Shown here: positions 25,415-33,875 of the stretch, piece by piece
Layout of the letters: the number at the start of each line of letters is the position of its first letter
How positions within the stretch are numbered: position 1 is the stretch's first letter
Assembly (NCBI GenBank): GCA_045807745.1
Contig: JBJMGT010000021.1
Span: forward strand, 81,100 to 145,099
DNA length: 64,000 bases
DNA from: QHXQ01 sp045807745
GTDB taxonomy: Bacteria > Acidobacteriota > Blastocatellia > Pyrinomonadales > Pyrinomonadaceae
Direction: 5' to 3'
Notes under the pieces: model-generated
Seen by the model: only the letters and a program-made list of their open reading frames with translations
Told to the model about the DNA's origin: nothing
Database searches by the model: none
Position numbers and translations under genes: made by a program

Positions 25415-26959
25415 TCAACAACTGTAGCACTTCGTCCGGGGCCAGACTTCTTTGAGCGAGAGCTTGGGACGATGACAGAGAAAGATGGGCAGGTTGTTTT
25501 CGTAGGGCATGACGTAAGGATGCGTGAAGGTGGCGACCTGCTCGACCTGATCAAACGTTTTCTGCACGTCCTTTAATCTCTCGCCGACCGTGATGACGCA
25601 CTCGCCCGTGTAGTCGCGCGGGCCCCAGAGCCAGTAGTTCTGATGTTTGCCGATTGACTTGGGCAGACCGTAGCGCGGGCCGAAAAAATCTATCGCGCCG
25701 GCCTCGCCGTAGTTGCGCGCGAAGATGGCGCAACGGCCCTGCTCACGGGGCGGCAAGCGGTGATAAACGTCTGCGACCGTCGCGGTCAACTCCGGCCAAC
25801 CGAACATGTCTGCGAAGTGCTGCGGCAGCGCACCAAAGGCCAGCTTCTCCGTCTTCACGCCTTCGACGCCTAGCGTGCGCGCGTAAGCTCGGTACGTCTC
25901 GACGGGCAGCATGGGGAGCATGAGCGGCGCAGTGACAATGCCGCCGGCCAGCAGCAGTGCGACGGTGACAGGCTTGAGCCAAGGCCGGTGCAAATATGCT
26001 ACCACCTGCTCCCACGCGACTGCGCCGCCGGCGAAGAGCCAGGGGTAGGCGGGCGCGAGATAATAAATTTTGCCTTTGAGCACAACGAACAGCACGAAGA
26101 GGATAACGTAAGCGAAGCCGAGCGCGCGGTACGGGCGACCAGCGCGCGCGAAGAGATAGTAATAGAGTCCGCCGAGCCAGACGGGCAGCGTAAGTGGATG
26201 CATGAGTTGCAACTGACCCGTGAAGAAACCGAAGGGCGAGAGCGGCAGGTTCTGATTAACGGCCGCGTTGCGCAAGACTTCCACCGTCGCCCAATCATGT
26301 CGCATCTCCCAGACGACGTTCGGCAGAAAGATGACGGCCGCGATCAACCCGCCGAGCACGAGCCATTTGCTAAATAGATATTTGCGCGCGGGCGTGAGCA
26401 GCAGGCTGAGCACGATGCTGAAGCCGAAGGTCAGCATCGAATGTTTATTAAGCAGCCCAAGACCTGCGACGAGACCGAACACGGGCCACAGGCGCGGGCG
26501 GTCGTACTTGATGATGAGCACGACGAGGTACGCGCAGAGCGTCCAGCAGAGTGGCTCGAAGGCGTTCATCGTGAGAACGGTGTGCAGGTACAGATAAACG
26601 GGCGCGATGATGATCGCGAGCGCTGCGACGACGAGGGCGAAGCGCCGCCCGCCGAGTTCGCGCACGATCAATCCCGCGACGAAGGCGAGCAGCGCGCCCA
26701 CCAACGCCGCCGGCAGGCGGAGCGCAAAGAGCGAGTCGCCAAGCAAAGCGCGTGTGCCGCGCACGACGACCGCGATGAGCGGCGGTTGATCGGCGTAGCC
26801 CCACGCGAGATGTTCGCCGCAGGCGATGTAGTAAAGCTCGTCGCGAAAATAGCCGTAATGACTGTTGGTCAGCAGGTGTATGACCAACTTGGTGAGCGAT
26901 AGATAGACGAGGACGGCCCGGTCGCTCGTCAACGATGCGCAGGTGAGTATGCGGCTCAT
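25415..26959 (-). CDS. Glycosyltransferase family 39 / ArnT-like membrane protein
   Basis: 514 residues with about ten hydrophobic helices. The family start FRDELYYIACGEHLAWGYADQPPL (marked by RDELYY and ADQPPL) is near residues 38-62, holding the acidic residue that lines the active site of lipid-linked sugar transferases. These enzymes move a sugar from a polyprenyl phosphate to lipid A, protein or another acceptor on the outer face of the membrane. The acceptor is unknown. The soluble C-terminal part (ARNYGEAGAIDFFGPRYGLP) recurs in this family. Confidence 0.85.
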   Translation of the reverse strand: MSRILTCASLTSDRAVLVYLSLTKLVIHLLTNSHYGYFRDELYYIACGEHLAWGYADQPPLIAVVVRGTRALLGDSLFALRLPAALVGALLAFVAGLIVRELGGRRFALVVAALAIIIAPVYLYLHTVLTMNAFEPLCWTLCAYLVVLIIKYDRPRLWPVFGLVAGLGLLNKHSMLTFGFSIVLSLLLTPARKYLFSKWLVLGGLIAAVIFLPNVVWEMRHDWATVEVLRNAAVNQNLPLSPFGFFTGQLQLMHPLTLPVWLGGLYYYLFARAGRPYRALGFAYVILFVLFVVLKGKIYYLAPAYPWLFAGGAVAWEQVVAYLHRPWLKPVTVALLLAGGIVTAPLMLPMLPVETYRAYARTLGVEGVKTEKLAFGALPQHFADMFGWPELTATVADVYHRLPPREQGRCAIFARNYGEAGAIDFFGPRYGLPKSIGKHQNYWLWGPRDYTGECVITVGERLKDVQKTFDQVEQVATFTHPYVMPYENNLPIFLCHRPKLSLKEVWPRTKCYSC

Positions 26960-26993
26960 GGAGTAATAAGACGTTTGAGCGAGCCGGCCCGTT

Positions 26994-27428
26994 TCAGAGC
27001 AGCACGATGGAATCGTCGCGCGTGCGCGCAGGCGTGTGGCGCGGCGGCGGCGGTGCGCGGTGCGGGCAGACGTCGCAGTAGTCGCCGAGTCGGGCCTTGC
27101 GGTCGGCGCACTCGTTACAGCCCAAGGTCTCGCCGAGTTCGCGGAGCAGATCGACTAGAGGCAGCAGGCGGCGGCCCCGCTCGGTCAACGCGTATTCGAC
27201 GTGCGGCGGGCTGCCGCCCAAGTTGCGCCGCTCGATGAGCGCGTCCTGCTCCAACTCGCGCAGGCGCGCGACGAGTGTGCGACTGCTGATCGGGTGGAGC
27301 GCGGCGAGCAGTTCGGTCGTGCGGCGCGGCGCGCGCGCCAGATCGCGCACCATCAGGAGCGTCCACTTGTCGCCCACGATCTGCAACAAGCCCGCTACGG
27401 GGCAGCCGTCGCCTCTGCGTCGTCGCAT
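26994..27428 (-). CDS. HxlR-family transcriptional regulator
   Basis: 144 residues from ATG 27428; an upstream extension to 27587 is low in conservation and unlikely. The HxlR core CPVAGLLQIVGDKWTLLMVRDL is present in the order Cys, GDKWT, followed by the winged helix (ISSRTLVARLRELEQDALIERR) and YALTERGRRLLPLV. The C-terminal tail has CNEC...CDVC, four Cys that could bind zinc, which is uncommon for HxlR. The first Cys is the redox-sensing residue in several relatives. The target is unknown; it may control the adjacent glycosyltransferase or M16 genes. Confidence 0.85.
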   Translation of the reverse strand: MRRRRGDGCPVAGLLQIVGDKWTLLMVRDLARAPRRTTELLAALHPISSRTLVARLRELEQDALIERRNLGGSPPHVEYALTERGRRLLPLVDLLRELGETLGCNECADRKARLGDYCDVCPHRAPPPPRHTPARTRDDSIVLL

Positions 27429-27583
27429 TCCCTGATCGCCTCTCGTTTGATGATTGCTTTGGACACGTGCAGGCGCAGTGCAGTGCCTCTCTGCGCGCGC
27501 ACGACCCTGCCGGTTCTTGGGCGCAAAGCTTAACACAAACCTATGCAACGCGTAGCGCAACAATGGGAGCTTGCGGCGCGCGC

Positions 27584-28984
27584 TCAAGTGATGGGCGTGT
27601 TGGTGTGGGCAGGGTAGTCGCCCGCGATGACAACGGTGAGTTGTTCGGGGCGGAAGTATTTGCGGATGGCGGCGTTCACTTCGTCAAGCGTCACGGCTTC
27701 GATCAGTTGCGGGTAACGAGCCACGTAATCCGTGCCGAGTTGATAGAACTCCGCGTTCCACAGCGCTTCGGCCAACCCCGCGTTGGTCGCGAGCGCGACC
27801 TTGAACGCGCCGATGGCGGCCGATTTCTCGTCCGCCAACTCATCTGCGCGGATGCCGTGCGCGACGTAATCGCGGAGCACCTTGAGCGCAGAGTCTATCG
27901 CTTGTTCGACGTTCTGCGGGTTGACTGAGACGGCGATGTACCAAGGCCCGGCCGCGAGGCTCGGCGCACGAAAACGCGAGCCGATGCCGTAGGTCAACCC
28001 CTCGCGGTCGCGCACCTGTAGGCCGAGCCGCGAAGAGATCGTGTTTTCGCCGAGCGCGCTGTTCGCCAACAGTGCCGCGTAGTAGTCTGCGGCGGCGCGC
28101 CTGAGCGGCGCGGTCGAGCCGAGCATGATATCCACGTTCGCCTTGTCCGCGAGCAACACAACCTCGCGCCGCGTCGTCTCGGCGTGCGCCGGATCAGACA
28201 CCTCCACCGCCACGCTCGCCGGCCCCGCGAACGCATCAAACGCCTTGTGAAACTCGGCCTGCACCTCCGGCGCACGCACCGCGCCCGCGATGGCGACGAT
28301 GAGCGAGCGCCCGCCGTAGCGCGCCTGATAGAAACCGCGCACATCTTCGACGGTGATCGCCTCGATGCTCGCGATGAGTTGTTCGCCCGCGTGCTGGTAG
28401 AAGGGATTGACGGGGTCGAAGATCAACTGCGTGAGTCGCTCGTAGGCGCGCGCGCGTGTATTGGCCTGTTGCTCACGGATCGCGGCAATGGTCTGCTGCT
28501 TCAGCTTCGCCAATTCGTCCGCCGGGAAGGACGGTGCGCGCAACTCTTCGGCGAGCGTGGCGACGACGAGCGGCATGTCTTGCGCGAGCGCGCGCCCGGC
28601 GATGTTGACTGTGAACACATCGGTCGCAAAATCAAGCTCCGCGCCCACCGCTTCCAAATCGCCCGCGAGTTGCAACTTCGTGCGCTGCGCCGTGCCGCGC
28701 GCCAACATGTCGGCGGTCAGGCGCGCAAGCCCCGGTCTATCGCGCGGCTCGAAGTAAGAGCCGGCGCGCAGAGAGGCGCGCAGGGCGAGCGTCGGCGTCG
28801 CGTGATTCTCTAACACGAGGAGCGTCGCGCCCGTATCGAGTTCCGTGCGGGCGACGCGCGCAGCGAAGTCAGAGCGCCCGACGCTCGCGCTCGTGTTGGC
28901 CTCGGCGGCCGCGGACGATTTCTCGCCCCGCTCTAGACCTGCGGCCTGCGCTTGTGGTGTCGTGCTCTCGCCGCTCGTGCTCAT
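27584..28984 (-). CDS. M16-family peptidase subunit lacking the zinc motif
   Basis: 466 residues with the M16 fold (LVLENHATPTLALRASLRAGSYFEPRDRPGLARLTADML) but no HxxEH where zinc would bind, so it is predicted to be the catalytically inactive partner. It follows the active M16 gene with a 4-bp ATGA overlap. The arrangement matches two-gene heterodimeric M16B peptidases, where the inactive half shapes the substrate chamber. No signal peptide is evident. A Ser/Thr/Ala-rich N-terminal stretch of about 45 residues is unusual. Confidence 0.88.
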   Translation of the reverse strand: MSTSGESTTPQAQAAGLERGEKSSAAAEANTSASVGRSDFAARVARTELDTGATLLVLENHATPTLALRASLRAGSYFEPRDRPGLARLTADMLARGTAQRTKLQLAGDLEAVGAELDFATDVFTVNIAGRALAQDMPLVVATLAEELRAPSFPADELAKLKQQTIAAIREQQANTRARAYERLTQLIFDPVNPFYQHAGEQLIASIEAITVEDVRGFYQARYGGRSLIVAIAGAVRAPEVQAEFHKAFDAFAGPASVAVEVSDPAHAETTRREVVLLADKANVDIMLGSTAPLRRAAADYYAALLANSALGENTISSRLGLQVRDREGLTYGIGSRFRAPSLAAGPWYIAVSVNPQNVEQAIDSALKVLRDYVAHGIRADELADEKSAAIGAFKVALATNAGLAEALWNAEFYQLGTDYVARYPQLIEAVTLDEVNAAIRKYFRPEQLTVVIAGDYPAHTNTPIT

Positions 28985-30420
28985 TGGTCGTTGGTCTGCT
29001 CCGATCCGTTGCCGTTGTTCGTCTGTCTGGGCACAAAGTAACCGACGGTGCGGTTGTCTTCGTGGAAGTAAGCGCGCGCGACGCGCTGCACGTCTGCCGG
29101 TGTAACGCGCGCGATGTTGGGCGCGTAGTCTTGGTAGAAGCGCCAGTCGGCGACCGCCTCGGCTTCGGACAACTGTATGGCGACGCTCGCCGTGCCGTCG
29201 CGATTGTAGGCAACCTGCGCGAGAATCTGTTGCTTCGCCTTGTCAACTTCTGCCGCCGTCAGTCCTTCATCCGCCACCGCGCGCAACTCACGCAAGACGA
29301 CCTCTTCAATCGTGCGCGGCTCAACGCCCGGTTTCACCGTCACGTAGATGTTGAAGAGACCGGGGTCGCGAAATTGATCGCAGTTAGTCGTGACACTGAC
29401 GGCCAACTGCTGTTCGACGAGCGCCTGATAGAGCAGGCTGGTCAAGCCATGCGCCAGCGCGGCTGAGAGTACGACGAGCGGATAGATGTCGTTCACACGG
29501 GGCGGCGCGGCGGCCCGCGCGCCCAACTCCGCGTTCGAGAGCACGCGCGTCTGGCCCAACACGGCCGGCGTGTGATAAGCGATCTGCACGTGCGCCAATT
29601 CGCCCGCGCGCCTGAGCAGGATGCGCCGCTCGCCCTCCTGCGGCGGCTCGTCCGTGTAGACTTCGGGGATGGGCGTGCCGGGCGTCGGGTGGCCGCCGAA
29701 ATGTTGTGCGATCAAAGCGAGCGTCTCCGCCGGCTCGAAGTCGCCGACGACGATAGCGGTCGCATTGTTTGGATGATAGAAGGTGTCGTAGAACTCTTTG
29801 AGCCGCGCGGTCGGTACGTGCTCCACGTCTGCGCGCCAGCCGATGGTCGGATGATGATAAGGATGCTCGCGGAAGGCTGTGGCATAGACCGCTTCATCGA
29901 GCACCATCATCGGCTCGTTCTGCCCACGCTCTAGTTCGTTGCGCACGACGGTCATCTCGGCCTGTCGATCCGCGTCGGCGATAAAAGAGTTGCGCATGCG
30001 GTCAGCTTCGAGCCGGATGGCGAGTTCGAGTTGATCGCTGGGCACGGTCGCGAAGTAGTTGGTGCGGTCGTACCAAGTGGTCGCGTTAAAATCCGCGCCG
30101 ATCTTCTGGAGCGTCGCCGCGATCTGCGTGTGCCGCTCCTTATTGAAGCTCGGCGTGCCTTTGAACATCATATGTTCCAACAGGTGGGTCGCACCCGTAT
30201 GCCCGACCGCTTCATTGCGCGAGCCGACGCGGTAGAGCACGAGGAACGTCACAACCGGCGCGACGCGGTTGGCGGATAGCAAAATCTTTAAGCCATTCGC
30301 CAGCCGGTACTCGCCGATCCCCTCGTTCTCGGTCACGAACGCGACGCCGGCCGGTAGTTGCTCGATCTGCGTAGCTGCCAAAACACGCCTCCGAAATTCT
30401 GAGTTATGCACGCGCCGCAA
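28981..30420 (-). CDS. Zinc-dependent M16-family peptidase (active subunit)
   Basis: 479 residues. The inverted zinc motif HLLEH (in GATHLLEHMMFKGT) and the downstream Glu region (RNELERGQNEPMMVLDEAVY) are intact, so this is the active half of the pair. It would degrade peptides. The start is uncertain: TTG at 30420, or GTG nearby at 30411, since the first ATG lies too far inside. The next gene overlaps by 4 bp. The long gap upstream (30421-30800) should hold its promoter. Confidence 0.9.
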   Translation of the reverse strand: MRRVHNSEFRRRVLAATQIEQLPAGVAFVTENEGIGEYRLANGLKILLSANRVAPVVTFLVLYRVGSRNEAVGHTGATHLLEHMMFKGTPSFNKERHTQIAATLQKIGADFNATTWYDRTNYFATVPSDQLELAIRLEADRMRNSFIADADRQAEMTVVRNELERGQNEPMMVLDEAVYATAFREHPYHHPTIGWRADVEHVPTARLKEFYDTFYHPNNATAIVVGDFEPAETLALIAQHFGGHPTPGTPIPEVYTDEPPQEGERRILLRRAGELAHVQIAYHTPAVLGQTRVLSNAELGARAAAPPRVNDIYPLVVLSAALAHGLTSLLYQALVEQQLAVSVTTNCDQFRDPGLFNIYVTVKPGVEPRTIEEVVLRELRAVADEGLTAAEVDKAKQQILAQVAYNRDGTASVAIQLSEAEAVADWRFYQDYAPNIARVTPADVQRVARAYFHEDNRTVGYFVPRQTNNGNGSEQTNDQ

Positions 30421-30765
30421 GCCCCCGATGGCCGGTCTGGTGCGATAAACCTGCGCGCTGGCGAGGGGCCGGCACGAGTCAACCGGAGCATGGCTTAAAG
30501 GCTTGGGGGTTACGCGATTATGCTAACAGACAACCGGCGACGAGCGGAAATGTAAGGCAACGATGAAGGATGGACGCGGAACGATGAATGAGACCGCTTA
30601 TTGCCGGGAGCGCGGGGCACCCTACAGCCCGCCATGAGCGCGCCAGCGCGAACAATTGGACTCGCCTCACGGCTCGTTGGCGGGCAAGGATGCCCGCGCT
30701 CCCGGCTGCCTGCAATTTGGCTGCCCGGCAGTAGTGCGCTATGTGGGCTTTACGTCATAAAGTAC
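30421..30765. repeat. Gap with a solo repeat arm and a long hairpin (30603-30706)
   Basis: No gene. At 30566-30596 lies one arm (CGATGAAGGATGG...GATGAATGA) akin to the perfect hairpin at 24238, without its mate. At 30603-30706 GCCGGGAGCGCGGGGCA pairs with TGCCCGCGCTCCCGGC (one unpaired G), with inner GCCCGCC/GGCGGGC pairing across a loop of about 50 bases. The gap separates the divergent M16 and membrane-protein genes. Confidence 0.65.
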
Positions 30766-30794
30766 TTGACAGAATTACCGGGCCGGCGTATCGT
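30766..30794 (+). promoter_or_regulatory. Sigma-70 promoter giving a probable leaderless transcript
   Basis: TTGACA (30766-30771), a 17-bp spacer, then TATCGT (30789-30794). Transcription would begin about 7 bases later, at the ATG of the membrane protein (30801). No ribosome site stands before that ATG, in keeping with a leaderless mRNA. Confidence 0.6.
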
Positions 30795-30800
30795 GTGCTC

Positions 30801-31436
30801 ATGGCTGTCGTGCCGCTCCGCCCACATCCGACTGAAGAGCCTGAGCCGCCCGCGCTGCATGCGCGGGCGATGGACAACCTGCGCTTCATTCGTGAGACGA
30901 TGGAGAGCGCAGCGTCCTTTACGGCCGTCTCGGGCTGGGGGCAGTGCGCCATCGGCTTGACGGCGCTCGCGGCCGCCTACGCTGCTGCGCGGCAGAGCCA
31001 AGCAAATTATCTGGTCACAAGCGCGTGGATCAAAGTCTGGCTCGCGGCCGCTTTCGTCTCGCTCTTCATTTCCGGCGGGACGATGTGGCTGAAGGCGCGC
31101 GCGCGGCAGACACCGCTGATGGCCCGACCGGGCCGCAAACTCGTGCTCAACTTCGCGCCGCCCGCCGCGGTCGGTGCGCTCTTGACGCTGGCGCTCTATC
31201 GCGCCGGGTTGACGGAGCTAATCCCCGCGACGTGGCTGTTGCTCTACGGCGCGGGCGTTGTCACGGGCGGCGCGTTCTCCGTGCAGATCGTGCCCGTCAT
31301 GGGTTTGTGTTTCATGCTGGCCGGCGCAGTCGCGCTCGTCGCCCCCGCCAGTTGGACGAACGCGCTGATGGCAGTTAGCTTTGGCGGTTTGCACGTCATC
31401 TTCGGCGTCTTGATCGCGAGGAGGCACGGTGGCTAA
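30801..31436 (+). CDS. Five- to six-helix membrane protein paired with a winged-helix regulator
   Basis: 211 residues from ATG 30801. The N-terminal cytoplasmic part has DNLRFIRETMESAASFTAVSG, a segment often seen in proteins of this type before the first helix. Hydrophobic segments lie near residues 50-65, 78-98, 125-140, 147-160 and 165-205. No enzyme motif is seen. Its last codons overlap the GTG of the next gene (8 bp), a DNA-binding protein, as in regulator/membrane-protein pairs of unknown role. Confidence 0.7.
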   Translation: MAVVPLRPHPTEEPEPPALHARAMDNLRFIRETMESAASFTAVSGWGQCAIGLTALAAAYAAARQSQANYLVTSAWIKVWLAAAFVSLFISGGTMWLKARARQTPLMARPGRKLVLNFAPPAAVGALLTLALYRAGLTELIPATWLLLYGAGVVTGGAFSVQIVPVMGLCFMLAGAVALVAPASWTNALMAVSFGGLHVIFGVLIARRHGG

Positions 31437-31833
31437 ACAGAACGCTCTCAGACAAACCAACCAACAGAAAGGCGGCGCGCGCGCGGGGGCGTTGCGGGCC
31501 GTCGGGCGTGGGCAGACGGCCGCCGAGACGCACGCCGCGACCGCCGCGCTCGACCGGATCATTCACGAGCGCCTGCGGCTCGGCATCATTAGCGCGCTCG
31601 CCGCGAACCGCTCGCTCACGTTCAACGAGTTGAAGACTCTGCTCAAGACCTCGGACGGCAACTTGAGCGTGCACGCGCGCAAGTTGGAAGATGCCGAGTA
31701 CATCACCTGTGAGAAGTCCTTCGAAGGGCGCACGCCGAAGACCGAGTACCGGCTGACGGCCGCCGGTCGCCGCGCGCTCGAACAATATCTCAACCACATG
31801 GAGGCGCTCATCCGGGCGACGCGTGAAGGCTGA
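31429..31833 (+). CDS. Winged-helix transcriptional regulator
   Basis: 134 residues from GTG at 31429. After a basic, flexible N-terminal stretch of about 40 residues comes a winged helix: IIHERLRLGIISALAANRSLTFNELKTLLKTSDGNLSVHARKLEDAEYI with wing ...FEGRTPKTEYRLTAAGRRAL (core NELKTLL and SDGNLSVHARKL). It looks like the one-domain MarR/ArsR-like group acting on neighbouring membrane-protein genes. Overlap with the upstream gene implies coupled translation. No ligand pocket or metal Cys set is visible. Confidence 0.82.
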   Translation: MAKQNALRQTNQQKGGARAGALRAVGRGQTAAETHAATAALDRIIHERLRLGIISALAANRSLTFNELKTLLKTSDGNLSVHARKLEDAEYITCEKSFEGRTPKTEYRLTAAGRRALEQYLNHMEALIRATREG

Positions 31834-31872
31834 AGGGCCGCGCGGCGCTAAAATTTTTTGCGTGTTTGCTTT

Positions 31873-32661
31873 ATGCTGCAAAGGGCTTTATCGCAATCAA
31901 GGTCGGTGGGCTTGCATGTCGCCATCATCATGGACGGGCACGGCCGTTGGGCCACGGCGCGTGGTCTGGCCCGCACGGCCGGTCATCGCGCGGGCGCGCA
32001 GACAGTGCGCCGCGTCGTCGAAGCCGCACCAAACTCAGGCATAGATATCTTAACGCTCTACGCCTTCTCGGCCGACAACTGGCGGCGGCCCGCGCGCGAG
32101 GTGACGCTGCTCATGCGCCTGTTGCGTCGCTATCTCTTGACCGAGACCGAGCGGTGCGTGACGAACGGCGTGCGCGTCTCGTTCATCGGCCGGCGCGACC
32201 GTCTGCCCGCGCCCTTGCGTGCGACCATCGCCCAGACTGAACAAGCGACCGCGCACTGCACCGCGCTCCATCTGCGTCTCGCGGTCGATTACTCTGCGCG
32301 CGATAGCATTCTGTGCGCTGCTACCCAGCTATGCGGGCGTGCGCAAGCAACTGATGACGACGGCCCAAGACTTGTCGCCGCCACAACTACTGTATCCACG
32401 CTCACGCGCGCAACGTTCGCGCGCCAGCTTGGCGCGGCGCAGCATGAAGCAGAGCCTGCGCCCGACGTTGATCTTTTGATCCGCACCGGGGGTGAACAGC
32501 GTTTGAGCGATTTTCTGTTGTGGGAGTGCGCTTACGCAGAACTCTATTTCACGCGGCGGATGTGGCCGGAGTTCAGCGCACACGATCTGGCGGCGGCCGT
32601 CGCAGAGTTTCACGCGCGCGCGCGGCGCTTCGGCGGCGTGCCGGTCGCGGCCGTGGGTTGA
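31873..32661 (+). CDS. uppS: Isoprenyl (undecaprenyl) diphosphate synthase
   Basis: 262 residues from ATG 31873. It makes the cis-polyprenyl diphosphate carrier of cell-wall synthesis by adding isopentenyl units. Signatures are the catalytic IIMDGHGRWA, the YAFSADNWRRP block, and the C-terminal DLLIRTGGEQRLSDFLLWECAYAELYFT (shown by RTGGEQRLSDF). The first motif has His where nearly all relatives have Asn (DGNGRWA). An insertion near residues 160-195 (AQATDDDGPRLV region) is less conserved. No other copy is visible in this window. Confidence 0.88.
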   Translation: MLQRALSQSRSVGLHVAIIMDGHGRWATARGLARTAGHRAGAQTVRRVVEAAPNSGIDILTLYAFSADNWRRPAREVTLLMRLLRRYLLTETERCVTNGVRVSFIGRRDRLPAPLRATIAQTEQATAHCTALHLRLAVDYSARDSILCAATQLCGRAQATDDDGPRLVAATTTVSTLTRATFARQLGAAQHEAEPAPDVDLLIRTGGEQRLSDFLLWECAYAELYFTRRMWPEFSAHDLAAAVAEFHARARRFGGVPVAAVG

Positions 32662-32721
32662 GCGCGTTTGCGTCCGTGTGTCGGCGCGTGTGCGCCGCGA
32701 CCGGGAGGAGGTTTTTCCGTT

Positions 32722-33069
32722 ATGGCTCACGTCATCAGATTTGTGCACCGGCGCGTGCGTCTGTTCGCGTCGCTCGGGACGGCCTTGCTTGTGCCGCCGC
32801 TGGTCTGTTGGGTCGCAGTCGTACTTGTGGTCATAGCGAATCTGCGCGCGGCAGCGGCGTTGCTGCATGGCATAGAAGCGCACGGCGGCCCCGGCGTTGA
32901 AGTAGTGCTCCTACTCATCTGTCCGCTGCTTGCGGTGGCGGTGGGCTTTACCGCCATCAGGCGCGTGCCGCGTGGCCGCAGAGGGGCTGAGGTTTGGTGT
33001 TGGGCGATCATCGGCGTGGGGCTGGTGTGCGCCGTCTGTGCCGTGCTCGCTTCGTTGCGCCCCGCTTGA
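32722..33069 (+). CDS. Small membrane protein, unknown
   Basis: 115 residues from ATG 32722, with a strong GGGAGGAGG about 11 bp upstream, which decides against the longer frame from 32668. There are three hydrophobic segments, near residues 15-42, 57-72 and 85-110. No motif is recognised. It is followed 32 bp later by another membrane-anchored protein and probably belongs to the same transcript. Confidence 0.6.
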   Translation: MAHVIRFVHRRVRLFASLGTALLVPPLVCWVAVVLVVIANLRAAAALLHGIEAHGGPGVEVVLLLICPLLAVAVGFTAIRRVPRGRRGAEVWCWAIIGVGLVCAVCAVLASLRPA

Positions 33070-33101
33070 ACATTTGCTCTGTGACACCGGAGGAGAAAGT
33101 T

Positions 33102-33818
33102 ATGAACACGAACGTCAACCTTGAAGCGGCCATCGGCGTGCTCGGCTTGCTGGGCACTGGCTTACTGTTATTCGTCGCCACGCTCGTCGTGCTATTCCTG
33201 TTAGTGAAAGGGAGACGCGCGGCGGCCGGCAACGTTGTGCTCGTCGCGTTCGGTCTCGTCGTCGCTTACGCGGGGCTGCTCATCGTCTTCTCGCTCGCGA
33301 GCACGGAGCGTGTGCTGGCGCGCGGGGCGGAGAAACACTTCTGCGAGATCGATTGTCATCTCGCTTATTCGATCAAGGACGTGCGCCAGACAAAGACGCT
33401 CGGGCCGCCGGCGCAGACTGTCACGGCCAACGGGGTCTTCTACGTCGTGACCGTCAAGACGCGCTTCGACGAGCAGACGATCTCGCCGACGCGCGGCAAC
33501 GGTTTGTTGACGCCGAACGGTCGCGTCGTCGTCGTGCTTGATGCGGACGGGCGCGAATATCCTATCGCACCCGCTGGGCAACGCGCGCTGGAGTTGACCG
33601 AAGGTGCGGGCCTACCGTTCACGACGCCCGTCCGGCCCGGCGAGTCTTACACGACCGAGTTGGTCTTTGATCTGCCGTCGGATGTGCGTGCGCCGCGCCT
33701 GCTCATTCGTGAAGGCGAGCCGGTCACGCACTTCATCATCGGGCACGAGAACAGCCCGCTGCACAAGCAGACCGCGTTTCAACTCGCCGCGGCCGCAGAC
33801 GAGCGCGCGGGCCATTGA
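33102..33818 (+). CDS. Membrane-anchored protein with extracytoplasmic beta domain
   Basis: 238 residues from ATG 33102, with GGAGGAG upstream. Two N-terminal helices (residues 10-35 and 42-65) precede a soluble domain: ANGVFYVVTVKTRFDEQTIS, VVVVLDADGREYPIAP, FTTPVRPGESYTTELVFDLPSD and RLLIREGEPVTHFIIGHENSPLHKQTAF. The strand pattern resembles DUF4352-type immunoglobulin-like domains of secreted proteins. Function unknown. Cys in EIDCHLAY may be redox-relevant. Confidence 0.6.
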   Translation: MNTNVNLEAAIGVLGLLGTGLLLFVATLVVLFLLVKGRRAAAGNVVLVAFGLVVAYAGLLIVFSLASTERVLARGAEKHFCEIDCHLAYSIKDVRQTKTLGPPAQTVTANGVFYVVTVKTRFDEQTISPTRGNGLLTPNGRVVVVLDADGREYPIAPAGQRALELTEGAGLPFTTPVRPGESYTTELVFDLPSDVRAPRLLIREGEPVTHFIIGHENSPLHKQTAFQLAAAADERAGH

Positions 33819-33875
33819 GGATGAAAATGAAACTCGGCGGCGCGGCGCGCGTGATGTTCGATTGAGGAGGGATAT

